Origin: JACVRW01 sp963814095
GTDB taxonomy: Bacteria > Actinomycetota > Thermoleophilia > Solirubrobacterales > Thermoleophilaceae
Assembly: GCA_963814095.1 (NCBI GenBank)
Contig: CAWFBT010000027.1
Span: 186,001 to 250,000 of the forward strand
Length of the DNA: 64,000 nt
Reading direction: 5' to 3'
Shown here piece by piece: positions 1 to 7,767 of this stretch; the first letter of the stretch is position 1, and each line of letters opens with the position of its first letter. Under the pieces are notes generated by a model. The model ran no database searches and was not told the DNA's origin. It was given only the letters and a program-made list of their open reading frames with translations. The position numbers and the translations under genes are program-made.

Positions 1-2
1 AG

Positions 3-416
3 ATCATCGACAGCCTGATCCTCACGGTGCCCGTGATCCTGATCGTGATCCTGGTGGTCGTCGTCGCGGCCGGCAGCGATGTGGGAGCGGTCGTCACCGG
101 GATCGTCACCACGCTCGCCTATGTCGTGGCGGTGATCTTCTACGCGCCCGTGCTGATGAAGCGACCGGGCGCCCACAACGGCCAGACCTGGGGCAAGCAG
201 GCGCTCGAAATCCGCGTGGTGCACGACACTGGCGAGGAGGTCACCTTCGGCTACGCCTTCCTGCGCGAGGTCGTCGTCAAGTACTTCCTCTTCGGCTTCA
301 TCGGCAGCTTCTTCTTCTCGATCCCGACGATCGTCAACTACCTGTGGCCGCTCTGGGACGACCAGAACCGCTGCCTCCACGACATGATCGTGAAGTCACA
401 CGTGGTGCGGACCTGA
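3..416 (+). CDS. RDD family membrane protein, C-terminal part (5' end outside window)
   Basis: The open frame runs in from the left edge without a start, so the protein is N-terminally truncated. It keeps two hydrophobic segments (a valine/isoleucine-rich one at the left edge and a phenylalanine-rich one near 280-340). Between them is the typical RDD pattern: a Gly-Gln-Thr-Trp-Gly-Lys stretch followed by ALEIRVV, and a C-terminal DDQNRCLHD. RDD proteins are small integral membrane proteins of mostly unknown role, probably transport-related. The stop at 414-416 lies one base from the stop of convergent purA, so no terminator fits between them. The GTG at 27 is internal to the conserved domain and is not the true start. 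Confidence 0.8.
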   Translation: MIDSLILTVPVILIVILVVVVAAGSDVGAVVTGIVTTLAYVVAVIFYAPVLMKRPGAHNGQTWGKQALEIRVVHDTGEEVTFGYAFLREVVVKYFLFGFIGSFFFSIPTIVNYLWPLWDDQNRCLHDMIVKSHVVRT

Positions 417-417
417 T

Positions 418-1725
418 TCAGGCGGCGGCGGGTCGCAGCCGCTCGGCTGCGCCGGTCCAGATCATCTCGTCGCGGCCCGGCCCGACGCCCACCATGACCA
501 CCGGGATGCCGAGGAAGTCCGAGATGTAGTCGAGATAGGCGCGCGCGTTCTGGGGCAGGTCCTCGAGCGAGCGCACGCCGGTGATGTCCTCGTCCCAGCC
601 GTGCAGCGGGATGTACTCGCCCTCCGCCTTGTGGAGGATCGACTGGTGGTAGGGGAACTCGTCGAAGGTGGCGCCCCCGGCACCCCGGTAGCGGACCGCG
701 ACGTTGAGTTGGTCGATGCCCGTGAGCACGTCCAGCTTCGTCACGATCAGCCCGGTCAGGCCGTTGATCCGCGTGGCATAGCGGAGGGCGACGAGGTCGA
801 GCCAGCCGGTGCGGCGGGCGCGGCCGGTGGTGGTCCCGAACTCGTGGCCCGCCTCGCGGATCGCCTCGCCGAGCGCGTCGTCGAGCTCGGTCGGGAAGGG
901 GCCGGCGCCGACGCGCGTGGTGTAGGCCTTGGCGATACCCCACACCTCGTCGATCGCGCTCGGCCCGACGCCGGCGCCGGCGCAGGCCGAGCCGGCCACC
1001 ACGTTGGATGAGGTCACGAACGGGTAGGTGCCGTGATCGATGTCGAGCAGCGTGCCCTGGGCGCCCTCGAAGACGACGAGTCCGCCCTCGTCGCTCACGC
1101 GCCAGGCGAGCGGCGCCGTGTCGGCGATGTGAGGCTCGAGGCGGTGGCCGAGCAGCCGGTATTCCTCGGTCATCGTGTGCAGGTCGAGCTCGGGCTCCTT
1201 GGCGTAGGGCCGCAACATCAGCCGCTTGGGCTCCATCGCGGCATAGATCTTCTTGCGCAGGATCTTCTCGTCGAGCAGGTCCTGGACGCGGATGCCGAGC
1301 CGCGAGGCCTTGTCCGCATAGCAGGGCCCGATGCCGCGCCGGGTCGTGCCGATCTGGAGCTTGCCGAGCTTCGCCTCGCCTTCCTGATCGAGCAGCTTGT
1401 GGTACGGCATGATCAGGTGGGCGTTCGCGGAGATGCGCAGCCCGCTGATGTCGATCCGCTGCCTGCGCAGATCGTCGATCTCGGCGGTGAGCACCTTCGG
1501 GTCGACGACGACGCCGTTGCCGATCGCGCACAGCTTGCCGGGGTAGAGGATCCCCGACGGGATCAGGTGGAACTTGAAGGTCTCGCCGTCACGGACGATG
1601 GTGTGGCCGGCGTTGTTCCCGCCCTGGAAGCGGATCACGAGGTCGGCCTGCTCGGCGATCAGATCGACCACCTTTCCCTTCCCCTCGTCGCCCCACTGGG
1701 CGCCGACTATCACCAGGCCGGGCAT
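418..1725 (-). CDS. purA: Adenylosuccinate synthetase
   Basis: Joins IMP and aspartate using GTP, the first committed step to AMP; cytoplasmic homodimer. The 435-residue product has the usual length. The N-terminal GDEGKGK loop (residues 12-18) contains the catalytic Asp13, and NNAGHT (about 37-42) contains the catalytic His41. The GTTTGRARRTGWLDL stretch in the C-terminal half is also characteristic. The ATG at 1723-1725 gives a start flush with the conserved LVIVGAQWGDEGKGK opening. It is the last gene of the minus-strand replication/ribosomal run, 38 bases after the DnaC-like gene, and converges on the RDD gene. Confidence 0.97.
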   Translation of the reverse strand: MPGLVIVGAQWGDEGKGKVVDLIAEQADLVIRFQGGNNAGHTIVRDGETFKFHLIPSGILYPGKLCAIGNGVVVDPKVLTAEIDDLRRQRIDISGLRISANAHLIMPYHKLLDQEGEAKLGKLQIGTTRRGIGPCYADKASRLGIRVQDLLDEKILRKKIYAAMEPKRLMLRPYAKEPELDLHTMTEEYRLLGHRLEPHIADTAPLAWRVSDEGGLVVFEGAQGTLLDIDHGTYPFVTSSNVVAGSACAGAGVGPSAIDEVWGIAKAYTTRVGAGPFPTELDDALGEAIREAGHEFGTTTGRARRTGWLDLVALRYATRINGLTGLIVTKLDVLTGIDQLNVAVRYRGAGGATFDEFPYHQSILHKAEGEYIPLHGWDEDITGVRSLEDLPQNARAYLDYISDFLGIPVVMVGVGPGRDEMIWTGAAERLRPAAA

Positions 1726-1763
1726 GCGCGGACGAGTCTAGATGGGAGCGGGGAAGCCGGTGA

Positions 1764-2657
1764 TCAGGCGCCCTGCGCCGCCATGCGCAGGTCTGGGCCC
1801 TGGATCGGAATCGGGTCGTCGCAGATCTCCATCAGCCGCGAGACGGTCCGCGAGCCGATCTGCTTGCGCAGACGCGCAATCGGGTCGAGCTCGGCGGCGA
1901 CCTCGCGGGCCGACACCTCGCCCACCACCCGCTCGAGCCGCTCGATCAGCATCCGCAGCTCGTCCAGGTCGCGGCCGTCGATGCGGCCACCGCTGACCGC
2001 GTCGCGCAGGTCGCGAGCGCCGCGGGCCAGCAGATGGCTTGCGGACTGCGGATCTGGGTCGGGCAGGTTGGTGGTGACGACGATCGTGCTGCGGTCCTGC
2101 CAGCGCTCGTTCACGATCGAGTAGAGCTGCTCCAAGACCCACTCGGTCTGCTTCTCGGCGCCGAGGTCGTCGAGTACGAGCAGGTCGACGGAGCAGAGGC
2201 GGCGGAAGAAGGCCAGGTAGTTGTCGCCCGAGTCGCGGTCGAAGGTGCGCTTGATCTCTGCGAGCAGCAGCGGCACCGGATACATGGCGAACGAGCGGCC
2301 GGCGTCACGCGCCGCCTTCGCCACCAGCACGGCGAGCGAGGTCTTGCCGGTGCCCACGGGCCCGTCGAACCAGAGGCCCTGCCCGGCCTCGAGGTGATCG
2401 CCGATCGAGCGCACGAAGGTGCGCACGCGCCGCAGCACCACCGGGTCGAGGGAGACGATCGGCTCGCGCTCGAATGACACCTCGCGGAAGCGCCGGCCGA
2501 TCCCGCTGCCGATGCCGCCGCTCGCGGCACGGCGCTGCTGCTGCTCGCGGCAGCGGCACGGACGCGCTGCGTTCGTCTCCTCGTCCAGGATCCAGGTCGA
2601 TCCGTCGCACTCCCCGAAGGGGCATACGCGCGGGCTCGTGTCGACCGGCTGCAGCAT
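1764..2657 (-). CDS. DnaC/DnaI-like AAA+ helicase-loader protein with N-terminal cysteine cluster
   Basis: A 297-residue ATPase of the DnaC/DnaI/IstB group. Walker A is GPVGTGKT (residues 99-106) and Walker B is LVLDDLG (about 160-166). The N-terminus has four cysteines as CX4C (12, 17) and CXC (34, 36), a likely zinc site like that of DnaI-type loaders. Its ATG overlaps the dnaB stop by one base (TGATG), so the two are translationally coupled. Loading DnaB onto DNA is therefore the obvious role, inferred from family and position. The extension after the ATPase core (about 220-297) is specific to this family or lineage. No transposase is adjacent, which argues against an IstB identity. Confidence 0.82.
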   Translation of the reverse strand: MLQPVDTSPRVCPFGECDGSTWILDEETNAARPCRCREQQQRRAASGGIGSGIGRRFREVSFEREPIVSLDPVVLRRVRTFVRSIGDHLEAGQGLWFDGPVGTGKTSLAVLVAKAARDAGRSFAMYPVPLLLAEIKRTFDRDSGDNYLAFFRRLCSVDLLVLDDLGAEKQTEWVLEQLYSIVNERWQDRSTIVVTTNLPDPDPQSASHLLARGARDLRDAVSGGRIDGRDLDELRMLIERLERVVGEVSAREVAAELDPIARLRKQIGSRTVSRLMEICDDPIPIQGPDLRMAAQGA

Positions 2658-4060
2658 CAGTCTTCACCGGCCGGCATCGCCGGCGCCTCGATGCCGCGCT
2701 CGCGGTACATGCTGCTGAAGCGCGGATAGCGCGGCTGGAAGGTCAGCGTGACCTCGCCGATCGGCCCGTTGCGGTGCTTGGCGAAGATCACGTCCGCCTC
2801 GCCGAGCCGCTCGGACTCGCGGTTGTAGTACTCGTCGCGGAAGACGAACATCACGACGTCCGAGTCCTGCTCGACCTGGCCCGACTCGCGCAGGTCCGAC
2901 AGCATCGGTATCGGCGGGTTGCGCGACTCGACGGCGCGCGAGAGCTGCGAAACGGCGATCACCGGGATGTCGAGCTCGCGCGCGAGGATCTTGAGCCCTC
3001 GGCTGATCTGGCCGACCTGCTCGACGCGGCTGTCGGCGCGTCCGTCGGGCCGGATCAGCTGCAGGTAGTCGACGATCAGGAGCCCGAGCCCGGTCTCGCT
3101 GCGGGCGTGCAGGCGGCGCGCCTTGGCGCGCATCTCGAGGACGCTGATGTCGCTCGAATCGTCGATGTAGATGGGCGCCCGAGCGAGCTTCTCGACGGCC
3201 CGCAGCACCTTCGGCCAGCGGTCCGCCTTGACGCGGCCCTTGCGCAGCTCGTCGCTCGAGACCTTGGCCTGCGACGCGATGAAGCGGTGGGCGAGCTCCG
3301 TCTCGGACATCTCGAGCGAGAACAGGGCGACCGAGCGCCCGTGCTCGATCGCGGCGTTCTCGGCGATGTTGGTGGCCAGGGTCGACTTTCCCATCGACGG
3401 CCGTGCCGCCAGCACGATCAGGTTGCCGGGCTGAAAGCCGCCGGTCAGGTCGTCGATGTCCTGGAAGCCGCTCGGGGTGCCCGTGAGGCCGACGTCGCTG
3501 CGGGACAGCTCCTCGAGCTTGTCGATCTCGTCATGCAGGACGGCCTCGATCGTCTTCATCTCGGACATCCCGCCGTCGTGCCCGATCTTGAAGAGGATCG
3601 ACTCAGCCCGCTCGATCAGCTCGCGGGCGTCGCCGCGGTGGGCGACCACGTCGTCCTGGATCTGGCGCGTCGTCGTGAGGATGCTGCGCAGGAGCGCGTT
3701 CTCCTTGACGATCCGCGCGTAGTCGAGCACGGCGCCGAGCGCGGGCACGACAGTCGGCAACGAGTTGACATACGACTCGCCGCCCGCCTTCTCGAGGTCG
3801 CCGCCGCGGCGCAGCTCCTCCGAGACCGTCAGCGCGTCCACGGCCTCCGGCTCCGCCTTCTCCTTGAGGCGGATCATCGCCGCGAAGATCAGCTGATGGC
3901 GCGGCCGGTAGAAGTCCACCGCGCGCAGCCCGACCTCGAGCAGCACGCCGTCGAGCGCCTGCTCGGTGAGCAGGATCGCCCCGAGGACGGAGGCCTCCGC
4001 CTCCTCGTTGTGAGGAGGAACGCCGTTGGAGGCGGCCTCAGGCGGGACCGAGACCGCCAC
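2657..4060 (-). CDS. dnaB: Replicative DNA helicase DnaB
   Basis: Hexameric helicase that unwinds DNA at the replication fork. The 467-residue protein has the N-terminal domain (NEEAEASVLGAIL, about 18-31) and the RecA-like C-terminal domain with Walker A ARPSMGKS (219-226). The switch region ALFSLEMS, the LIVDYLQLI Walker B and the AVSQLSR and LRESGQVEQDSD motifs are all present. No intein or frame break is seen. The GTG start at 4058-4060 is the first start in frame but has no strong ribosome-binding site. Upstream rplI ends 31 bases away, so it is probably cotranscribed with the ribosomal genes. Confidence 0.96.
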   Translation of the reverse strand: MAVSVPPEAASNGVPPHNEEAEASVLGAILLTEQALDGVLLEVGLRAVDFYRPRHQLIFAAMIRLKEKAEPEAVDALTVSEELRRGGDLEKAGGESYVNSLPTVVPALGAVLDYARIVKENALLRSILTTTRQIQDDVVAHRGDARELIERAESILFKIGHDGGMSEMKTIEAVLHDEIDKLEELSRSDVGLTGTPSGFQDIDDLTGGFQPGNLIVLAARPSMGKSTLATNIAENAAIEHGRSVALFSLEMSETELAHRFIASQAKVSSDELRKGRVKADRWPKVLRAVEKLARAPIYIDDSSDISVLEMRAKARRLHARSETGLGLLIVDYLQLIRPDGRADSRVEQVGQISRGLKILARELDIPVIAVSQLSRAVESRNPPIPMLSDLRESGQVEQDSDVVMFVFRDEYYNRESERLGEADVIFAKHRNGPIGEVTLTFQPRYPRFSSMYRERGIEAPAMPAGED

Positions 4061-4091
4061 GGGCCCGACCGGCGGTAGCCAGTCTCACTGG

Positions 4092-4544
4092 CTACGCCTG
4101 AGGAGTGACGATCGTCTTGATCTCGGTCGTCACGCCGTCCGCGACCTCGACGGTGACCATGTGAGTGCCCGTTGTCTTGATGGGCTCCTCGAGCGCCACG
4201 CGGCGCTTGTCCAGGCGGACGCTGCGGGCCTGGCGGATCGCGTCCACGATCTCCTGGGAGGTGACGGAGCCGAACAGCCGGCCATCGTCACCTGCCTGGT
4301 GAGAGATCGTGAGCACGGTCTTGCGCAGGAGCGCGGCCGTCTCCTCGGCCTTCGCGGCCGCCTCGGCCACCGCGCGCTCGGCGGCGTCACGGCGCCGTTG
4401 AGACTCGGCGATCGCGGCCGGCGTGGCCGGCTGTGCGATCTTGCGGGGGACGAGGTAGTTGCGGAGGTAACCCGGCGAGACGTCGATGACGTCACCGCGC
4501 TCGCCGAGGTTGTCCGCGTCTCTGAGAAGGATTGCCTGAGCCAT
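4092..4544 (-). CDS. rplI: 50S ribosomal protein L9
   Basis: Binds 23S rRNA domain V at the base of the L1 stalk. The 150-residue protein has the L9 signature around GDVIDVSPGYLRNYLVPR near residues 17-34, the long charged connecting helix (about 45-75, rich in Arg, Glu and Ala), and the C-terminal rRNA-binding domain with GRLFGSVTS. The ATG at 4542-4544 is preceded by a purine-rich AAGGACGGAAG site. It lies between rpsR and dnaB, the standard bacterial order. Confidence 0.96.
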   Translation of the reverse strand: MAQAILLRDADNLGERGDVIDVSPGYLRNYLVPRKIAQPATPAAIAESQRRRDAAERAVAEAAAKAEETAALLRKTVLTISHQAGDDGRLFGSVTSQEIVDAIRQARSVRLDKRRVALEEPIKTTGTHMVTVEVADGVTTEIKTIVTPQA

Positions 4545-4604
4545 GGTGCTTCCGTCCTTACTTCACCGTCGCTGATTGCGAAAACCGAGCAATCCAAGGA
4601 CGCA

Positions 4605-4636
4605 GGCATCGGACAAGGCTCTGCCTGTCCGATGCC
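4605..4636. other. Strong inverted repeat in the rpsR-rplI spacer
   Basis: An 11-base perfect stem (4605-4615 with 4626-4636) can be extended inward by GGC/GCC with one bulged A, leaving a TCT loop. It sits in the 123-base gap between the rpsR stop and the rplI start. On the transcribed (minus) strand no T-run follows directly; the first GGTTTTC comes about 20 bases on. It could be a leaky terminator, an RNase processing site or an mRNA stabiliser tuning L9/DnaB relative to S18. Confidence 0.55.
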
Positions 4637-4667
4637 GAGGACGCCGGAGTGCGACGGTTTGCAGCCA

Positions 4668-4955
4668 TCAGCGATCGGCGACGTACGGGAGCAACCCCAG
4701 CTCACGCGCCCGCTTGACCGCGGTGGCGAGCTGGGACTGGTGGCGCCGGCAGGCGCCGGTCACGCGCGACGAGCGGATCTTGCCCTTGTCGCTGATTGCG
4801 CGGCGCAGCGCTGCGAGGTCCTTGTAGTCGACGACGTCGACCTTCTCCTTGCAGAACGGGCAGGACTTGCGGCGCGGCCCACCGGGCGCGCTCTTGCCAC
4901 GGCCGCGACGACGGTCGCGTGTCGCGGTGCTTGTTCCTCCACGCTGCTTGGCCAC
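4668..4955 (-). CDS. rpsR: 30S ribosomal protein S18
   Basis: Partner of S6 on the platform of the small subunit. The 95-residue protein has a basic, Gly/Arg-rich N-terminal tail and then the S18 core, with KSCPFCKEK, VDYKDLAALRRAISDKGKI, and the rRNA-contacting SSRVTGACRRHQ motif. The CPFC pair keeps the cysteines of zinc-binding (C+) S18 forms. It lies 32 bases after the ssb stop and 123 bases before rplI. Confidence 0.96.
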   Translation of the reverse strand: MAKQRGGTSTATRDRRRGRGKSAPGGPRRKSCPFCKEKVDVVDYKDLAALRRAISDKGKIRSSRVTGACRRHQSQLATAVKRARELGLLPYVADR

Positions 4956-4987
4956 CAGTTTGCTCCTGCGTACTCGCTACTTCGGGG

Positions 4988-5443
4988 TCAGAACGGAATG
5001 TCGTCGTCCGAGCCCCCGGCGCTCGCAGGCGCCTGAGCGAAGTCCGCGGTATCTGCCGGAACATCGCTCTGCGGCGTAAACCGACCGCCGTTCTCGCCGC
5101 CCTCACGGGACCCGAGGAACTGGACAGAGTCGGCAATGATATCTACCGACTGGCGCTTGTTGCCCTGATTGTCCTGCCACTCGCGCCACTCGAGCCGCCC
5201 GTCGACCGCGACCGGCCGCCCCTTCGAGAGGTATTGGGCGCAGTTCTCGCCCTGGACGCCCCACACGGTGACGTCGAAGTAGTTGGGCTTTTCGGTCCAC
5301 TCGCCGGTGGAGCCGTCCTTGCGGCGGGTGTTGACGGCGAGGCGCAGGCTGCACACCGACGTACCACCCGATGTCGTGCGCAGCTCCGGGTCCCGCGTGA
5401 GGTTCCCGGTTAGCACGACTCTGTTGATGTTGACTCCGGCCAT
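4988..5443 (-). CDS. ssb: Single-stranded DNA-binding protein
   Basis: Coats single-stranded DNA in replication and repair. It has an OB fold beginning NINRVVLTGNLTRDPELR, then YFDVTVWG and a flexible Gly/Ala/Asp-rich tail ending in the acidic DDDIPF tip that recruits partner proteins. I chose the ATG at 5441-5443 because a perfect AGGAGG lies 11 bases upstream (5455-5460). The in-frame GTG at 5452 sits only two bases from that site and would add just three residues. Located between rpsF and rpsR as in most bacteria. Confidence 0.95.
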   Translation of the reverse strand: MAGVNINRVVLTGNLTRDPELRTTSGGTSVCSLRLAVNTRRKDGSTGEWTEKPNYFDVTVWGVQGENCAQYLSKGRPVAVDGRLEWREWQDNQGNKRQSVDIIADSVQFLGSREGGENGGRFTPQSDVPADTADFAQAPASAGGSDDDIPF

Positions 5444-5549
5444 GAGGCTCACTTCCTCCTGTCCTGCTTCGAAACAAGGACGGCTGATTGGGCTGTCCGA
5501 CGAGGGTACAAATGGAGTCGGAGCGCATGGACGCGATCTGACAGGAATT

Positions 5550-5566
5550 AGCCGCCCGTTGCGGCT
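5550..5566. other. Small hairpin in the rpsF-ssb spacer
   Basis: A 6-base stem (5550-5555 with 5561-5566) with a five-base loop lies in the 152-base spacer between the rpsF stop and the ssb start. On the transcribed strand it is followed by AATTCC rather than a T-run, so it is at best a weak terminator or processing hairpin. I see nothing else recognisable in this spacer apart from the ssb ribosome-binding site. Confidence 0.25.
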
Positions 5567-5595
5567 TCTTTCGCGGAGGCGTTACAGAGGTGTGC

Positions 5596-6054
5596 TCAGG
5601 CGTCGCTCGGAGCGACTTCGGCGGGCTGCTCGTCGGCAGCGGCGGGCGCTGCGTCGTCCACCGGCGGGGCGTCCGCGGCGGCCCGGGCGGCGACCTTCGT
5701 GTCCTGCGGCTCGCGGTCGTCGCGGCGCCGCACGGCCTGATGCTCGGGCGCCGGCGGGACGGGCTGGCCGGGCTTCGCCTTGATGATGCGGAAGCGCAGT
5801 ACGCCGTCCAGGATTCGCAGGCGCTGGTTCAGCCGCTCGAGCAGCTGATTGTCGCCCTCGAATTGGTACAGCCGGTAGTCGGCCTCGGGGCGGTGGTCGA
5901 TCTCGTACGCCATGCGGCGCTGGCCCCAGTCATAGCTGCCCGCGAGTGTGCCCCCGGAGCCGATCAACGACTCCGCCTCGTTGATCGCGGCGGTGCGCCG
6001 CTCCTCCGGGGCGTTCGGATCGATGAGCAGCATGAGGTCGTAGAAACCGGCCAT
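5596..6054 (-). CDS. rpsF: 30S ribosomal protein S6
   Basis: Binds S18 and the central domain of 16S rRNA. The ferredoxin-like S6 core starts AGFYDLMLLIDPNAPEE and continues with a QRRMAYEIDHRPEADY stretch. The protein then has an alanine, proline and aspartate-rich acidic C-terminal tail of roughly 50 residues, longer than in E. coli. The ATG at 6052-6054 starts exactly at the conserved MAGFYDL; an upstream in-frame start would add 23 non-conserved residues. It is the first gene of the minus-strand rpsF-to-purA run. No clear promoter is visible upstream. Confidence 0.94.
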   Translation of the reverse strand: MAGFYDLMLLIDPNAPEERRTAAINEAESLIGSGGTLAGSYDWGQRRMAYEIDHRPEADYRLYQFEGDNQLLERLNQRLRILDGVLRFRIIKAKPGQPVPPAPEHQAVRRRDDREPQDTKVAARAAADAPPVDDAAPAAADEQPAEVAPSDA

Positions 6055-6353
6055 TGGAGCGGGCCACGATAGCAGTGGCGATTCGCAAGTCCGGGGGCGA
6101 AGCCGGCCCCGCGCGGGCTTCACCTGGGCATGGACCGGCGGCGAGCGGGCGGCGCCGTGGCGCTGCTGCGCCGGGTGCGCTGGGGAAACGTGGGACGGCT
6201 GATGGCCCTGCTCGCCGCCGGCCTGCTTGCCGTGGGTGTCATCCGGGGAGGCTCGCGCGAGCCCGGCGGCCGACGCCGGGAGCGAGCAGTTCGGCGGCGC
6301 CCGGGCCCGAGCGGCCCGTTGTCAGGCCCCCTGCGGTTGGGCGGCCCGGCGGC

Positions 6354-6413
6354 GAGCGGCCTGCGGTTGAGCGGCCCGTCGGCGAGCGGCCTGCGGTTGA
6401 GCGGCCGCAGCAG
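6354..6413 (+). repeat. 30-bp tandem repeat, two copies
   Basis: Units start at 6354 and 6384; a degenerate relative precedes them at about 6331. In the frame ending at 6719 each unit encodes a 10-residue motif of the ERPAVERP type. The length is a multiple of three, as expected for a coding repeat. Confidence 0.75.
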
Positions 6414-6530
6414 CCGCGGCACCCCGAGCACCGGCCGGTCCGGCCGGCCCCTGAACGCCCGAAGCCGCGGCACCCCGAGCACCGGCCGGCCCGGCCGGCG
6501 CCTGAACGCCCGAAGCCGCGGCACCCCAAG
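6413..6530 (+). repeat. 51-bp tandem repeat, about 2.3 copies
   Basis: Copies start at 6413, 6464 and 6515, exactly 51 bases apart. In the frame ending at 6719 each unit encodes 17 residues of the RHPEHRPxRPAPERPKP type. Between the first two copies there is one amino-acid change (Val/Ala) and one silent change in that frame, but two replacements in the neighbouring frame. Confidence 0.8.
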
Positions 6531-6754
6531 CGCCGTGATCGTCGCGGGGGAGAACGGCAGCAGGTGAGGGAGCCGGAGGCTCCTCCCGCCATCGCAACGC
6601 CGCCGCCATCGCCGCAGCCGCCACCCGCCGGCGCGCCACCCGCTCCACCGCGCCAGCCGAGAATCCCCCCGCCCCAGCCGCCGTCCCCCGGCGAGTTCAC
6701 GCCGAGTCCCGCGCCGTGACTGTCAGGGGTTGTCGAGCAATGCTCCGCTGCCGC

Positions 6755-7729
6755 TCAGTTCGGGATGCCGCTCAGCACCGTGTGCACGCGGCGCGCGACC
6801 GAGTTCAGCACCGGTCCGTAGAGGCGCGGCAGGCTGGACGCCTTCACGCTCGTCACGCTGACGACCGTGCCGATGTTGGTGGCGCGGTCGCGCTCGAAGA
6901 GCCAGGGGCCGCCGCTCGTGCCGGCCGTCTGGCTGCAGGAGATGCCGACCGGATTGGGCCCGGCGCCGCCGACGCGGTTCGTGCGCCCGAGGCGATTCGG
7001 CCCGCACTGGAAGAGCGACTCGCCATCGAAGGGCGCCAGCGCCGGATAGCCGAAGACGGAGGCCTTGGTCGGCCCCTTGCGCGAAAAGGCGATGTGCTGG
7101 GCCGCGCCCAGCACGTCCGTGAGCGTCCGGCCCAAGCCGTCCTTCGCCAGCACGACGCCGCCGAAGTCGCGCCTGAAGTGGCTCGCGTCGCCCTCGATCG
7201 TCCAGCTCTGCGACGCCCCCCAGTACATGCCCGGCCAGATCCCGAACGGCGTGGGACCGCCGACCGCGGCCGGGCGGTAGCCGGGGACGAATGCGAAGTT
7301 CGTGTGGGGCGCGCCGCCGCGCCCGCTGTGGACGCAGTGGCCGGCGGTCCAGACGACGCTGCGGTTGGTGCTGTCGACGAGCGTCGCCGAGCACACCCAG
7401 TCGCTGCCGTCAGGCCGCTTCGAGAAGAGCCGGCCAATCGTGCGCGTGCCGGGCAGGTCCGTCGTGACGGGCTTCGCGCCGGGGTTGAGGCTGGTCCAGT
7501 GCGGCCTGCGGCGGCGCTTGCGCTTCTGGCGCCGTGATTGGGCGGCATTCGCCTCGGCGCGGCGCATGCGCGCAGGGGTCCACGCTCGCTCGCCGGTGGA
7601 GGAGGCGTGGGCTCCGACAGCGACCGGGCCGCCGGCGACGCCGGGCGGGGACGCCTGCACGGAGCCCGCTGCGGCAAGGGCGGCGGCGACGACAGCGACG
7701 AGAGCAGTGATGTGAAGTTTGCGCGTCAT
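6755..7729 (-). CDS. Secreted trypsin-like serine protease (S1 family)
   Basis: Starting from the ATG at 7727-7729 the protein has a clean signal peptide (TRKLHITALVAVVAAALAAA then AGSVQA). A very basic linker (RRQKRKRRRRP) follows and then an S1-type domain. The histidine motif is VVWTAGHCVH, the serine motif TAGTSGGPW, and the middle HFRRDFGGVVL contains a candidate catalytic Asp. Cysteines near both motifs suggest disulfides, fitting secretion. Substrate unknown. Longer in-frame starts up to 7831 would place a basic stretch ahead of the signal peptide and are unlikely. It lies 38 bases after the otsA stop on the same strand. Confidence 0.85.
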   Translation of the reverse strand: MTRKLHITALVAVVAAALAAAGSVQASPPGVAGGPVAVGAHASSTGERAWTPARMRRAEANAAQSRRQKRKRRRRPHWTSLNPGAKPVTTDLPGTRTIGRLFSKRPDGSDWVCSATLVDSTNRSVVWTAGHCVHSGRGGAPHTNFAFVPGYRPAAVGGPTPFGIWPGMYWGASQSWTIEGDASHFRRDFGGVVLAKDGLGRTLTDVLGAAQHIAFSRKGPTKASVFGYPALAPFDGESLFQCGPNRLGRTNRVGGAGPNPVGISCSQTAGTSGGPWLFERDRATNIGTVVSVTSVKASSLPRLYGPVLNSVARRVHTVLSGIPN

Positions 7730-7767
7730 ATGACAGGTCATTGACCGGGACGGCATAGCCGCCCCGC

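Larger units (their letters stand above)
6130..6719 (+). pseudogene. Membrane-anchored proline-rich repeat protein, frame broken (two apparent 2-base losses)
   Basis: No family is recognised. The first frame encodes a basic N-terminus and one hydrophobic segment (LMALLAAGLLAVGVI, near 6201-6245). The reading then makes sense only if it changes frame twice, near 6261-6268 and 6295-6303. After the second change it becomes a long proline/arginine/glutamate-rich region of ERPAVERPVG and HPEHRP-type repeats ending in PSPGEFTPSPAP at 6719. Both changes are healed by adding back a CG/GC pair in GCGC-type runs. With repair it would be a single-pass protein with a rigid Pro-rich exterior. The repeats vary least in the last frame, which supports that frame as coding. 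Confidence 0.5.

Noticed and set aside
2474..4078. Plus-strand 534-codon frame opposite dnaB
   Set aside because: It mirrors dnaB on the other strand, with Arg/Asp/Leu-rich residues and no motif; dnaB has all its helicase motifs.
6239..6700. Glycine-rich minus-strand frame opposite the proline-rich gene
   Set aside because: The Gly/Arg-rich product is the antisense image of proline-rich codons; repeat variation fits the plus-strand frame better.
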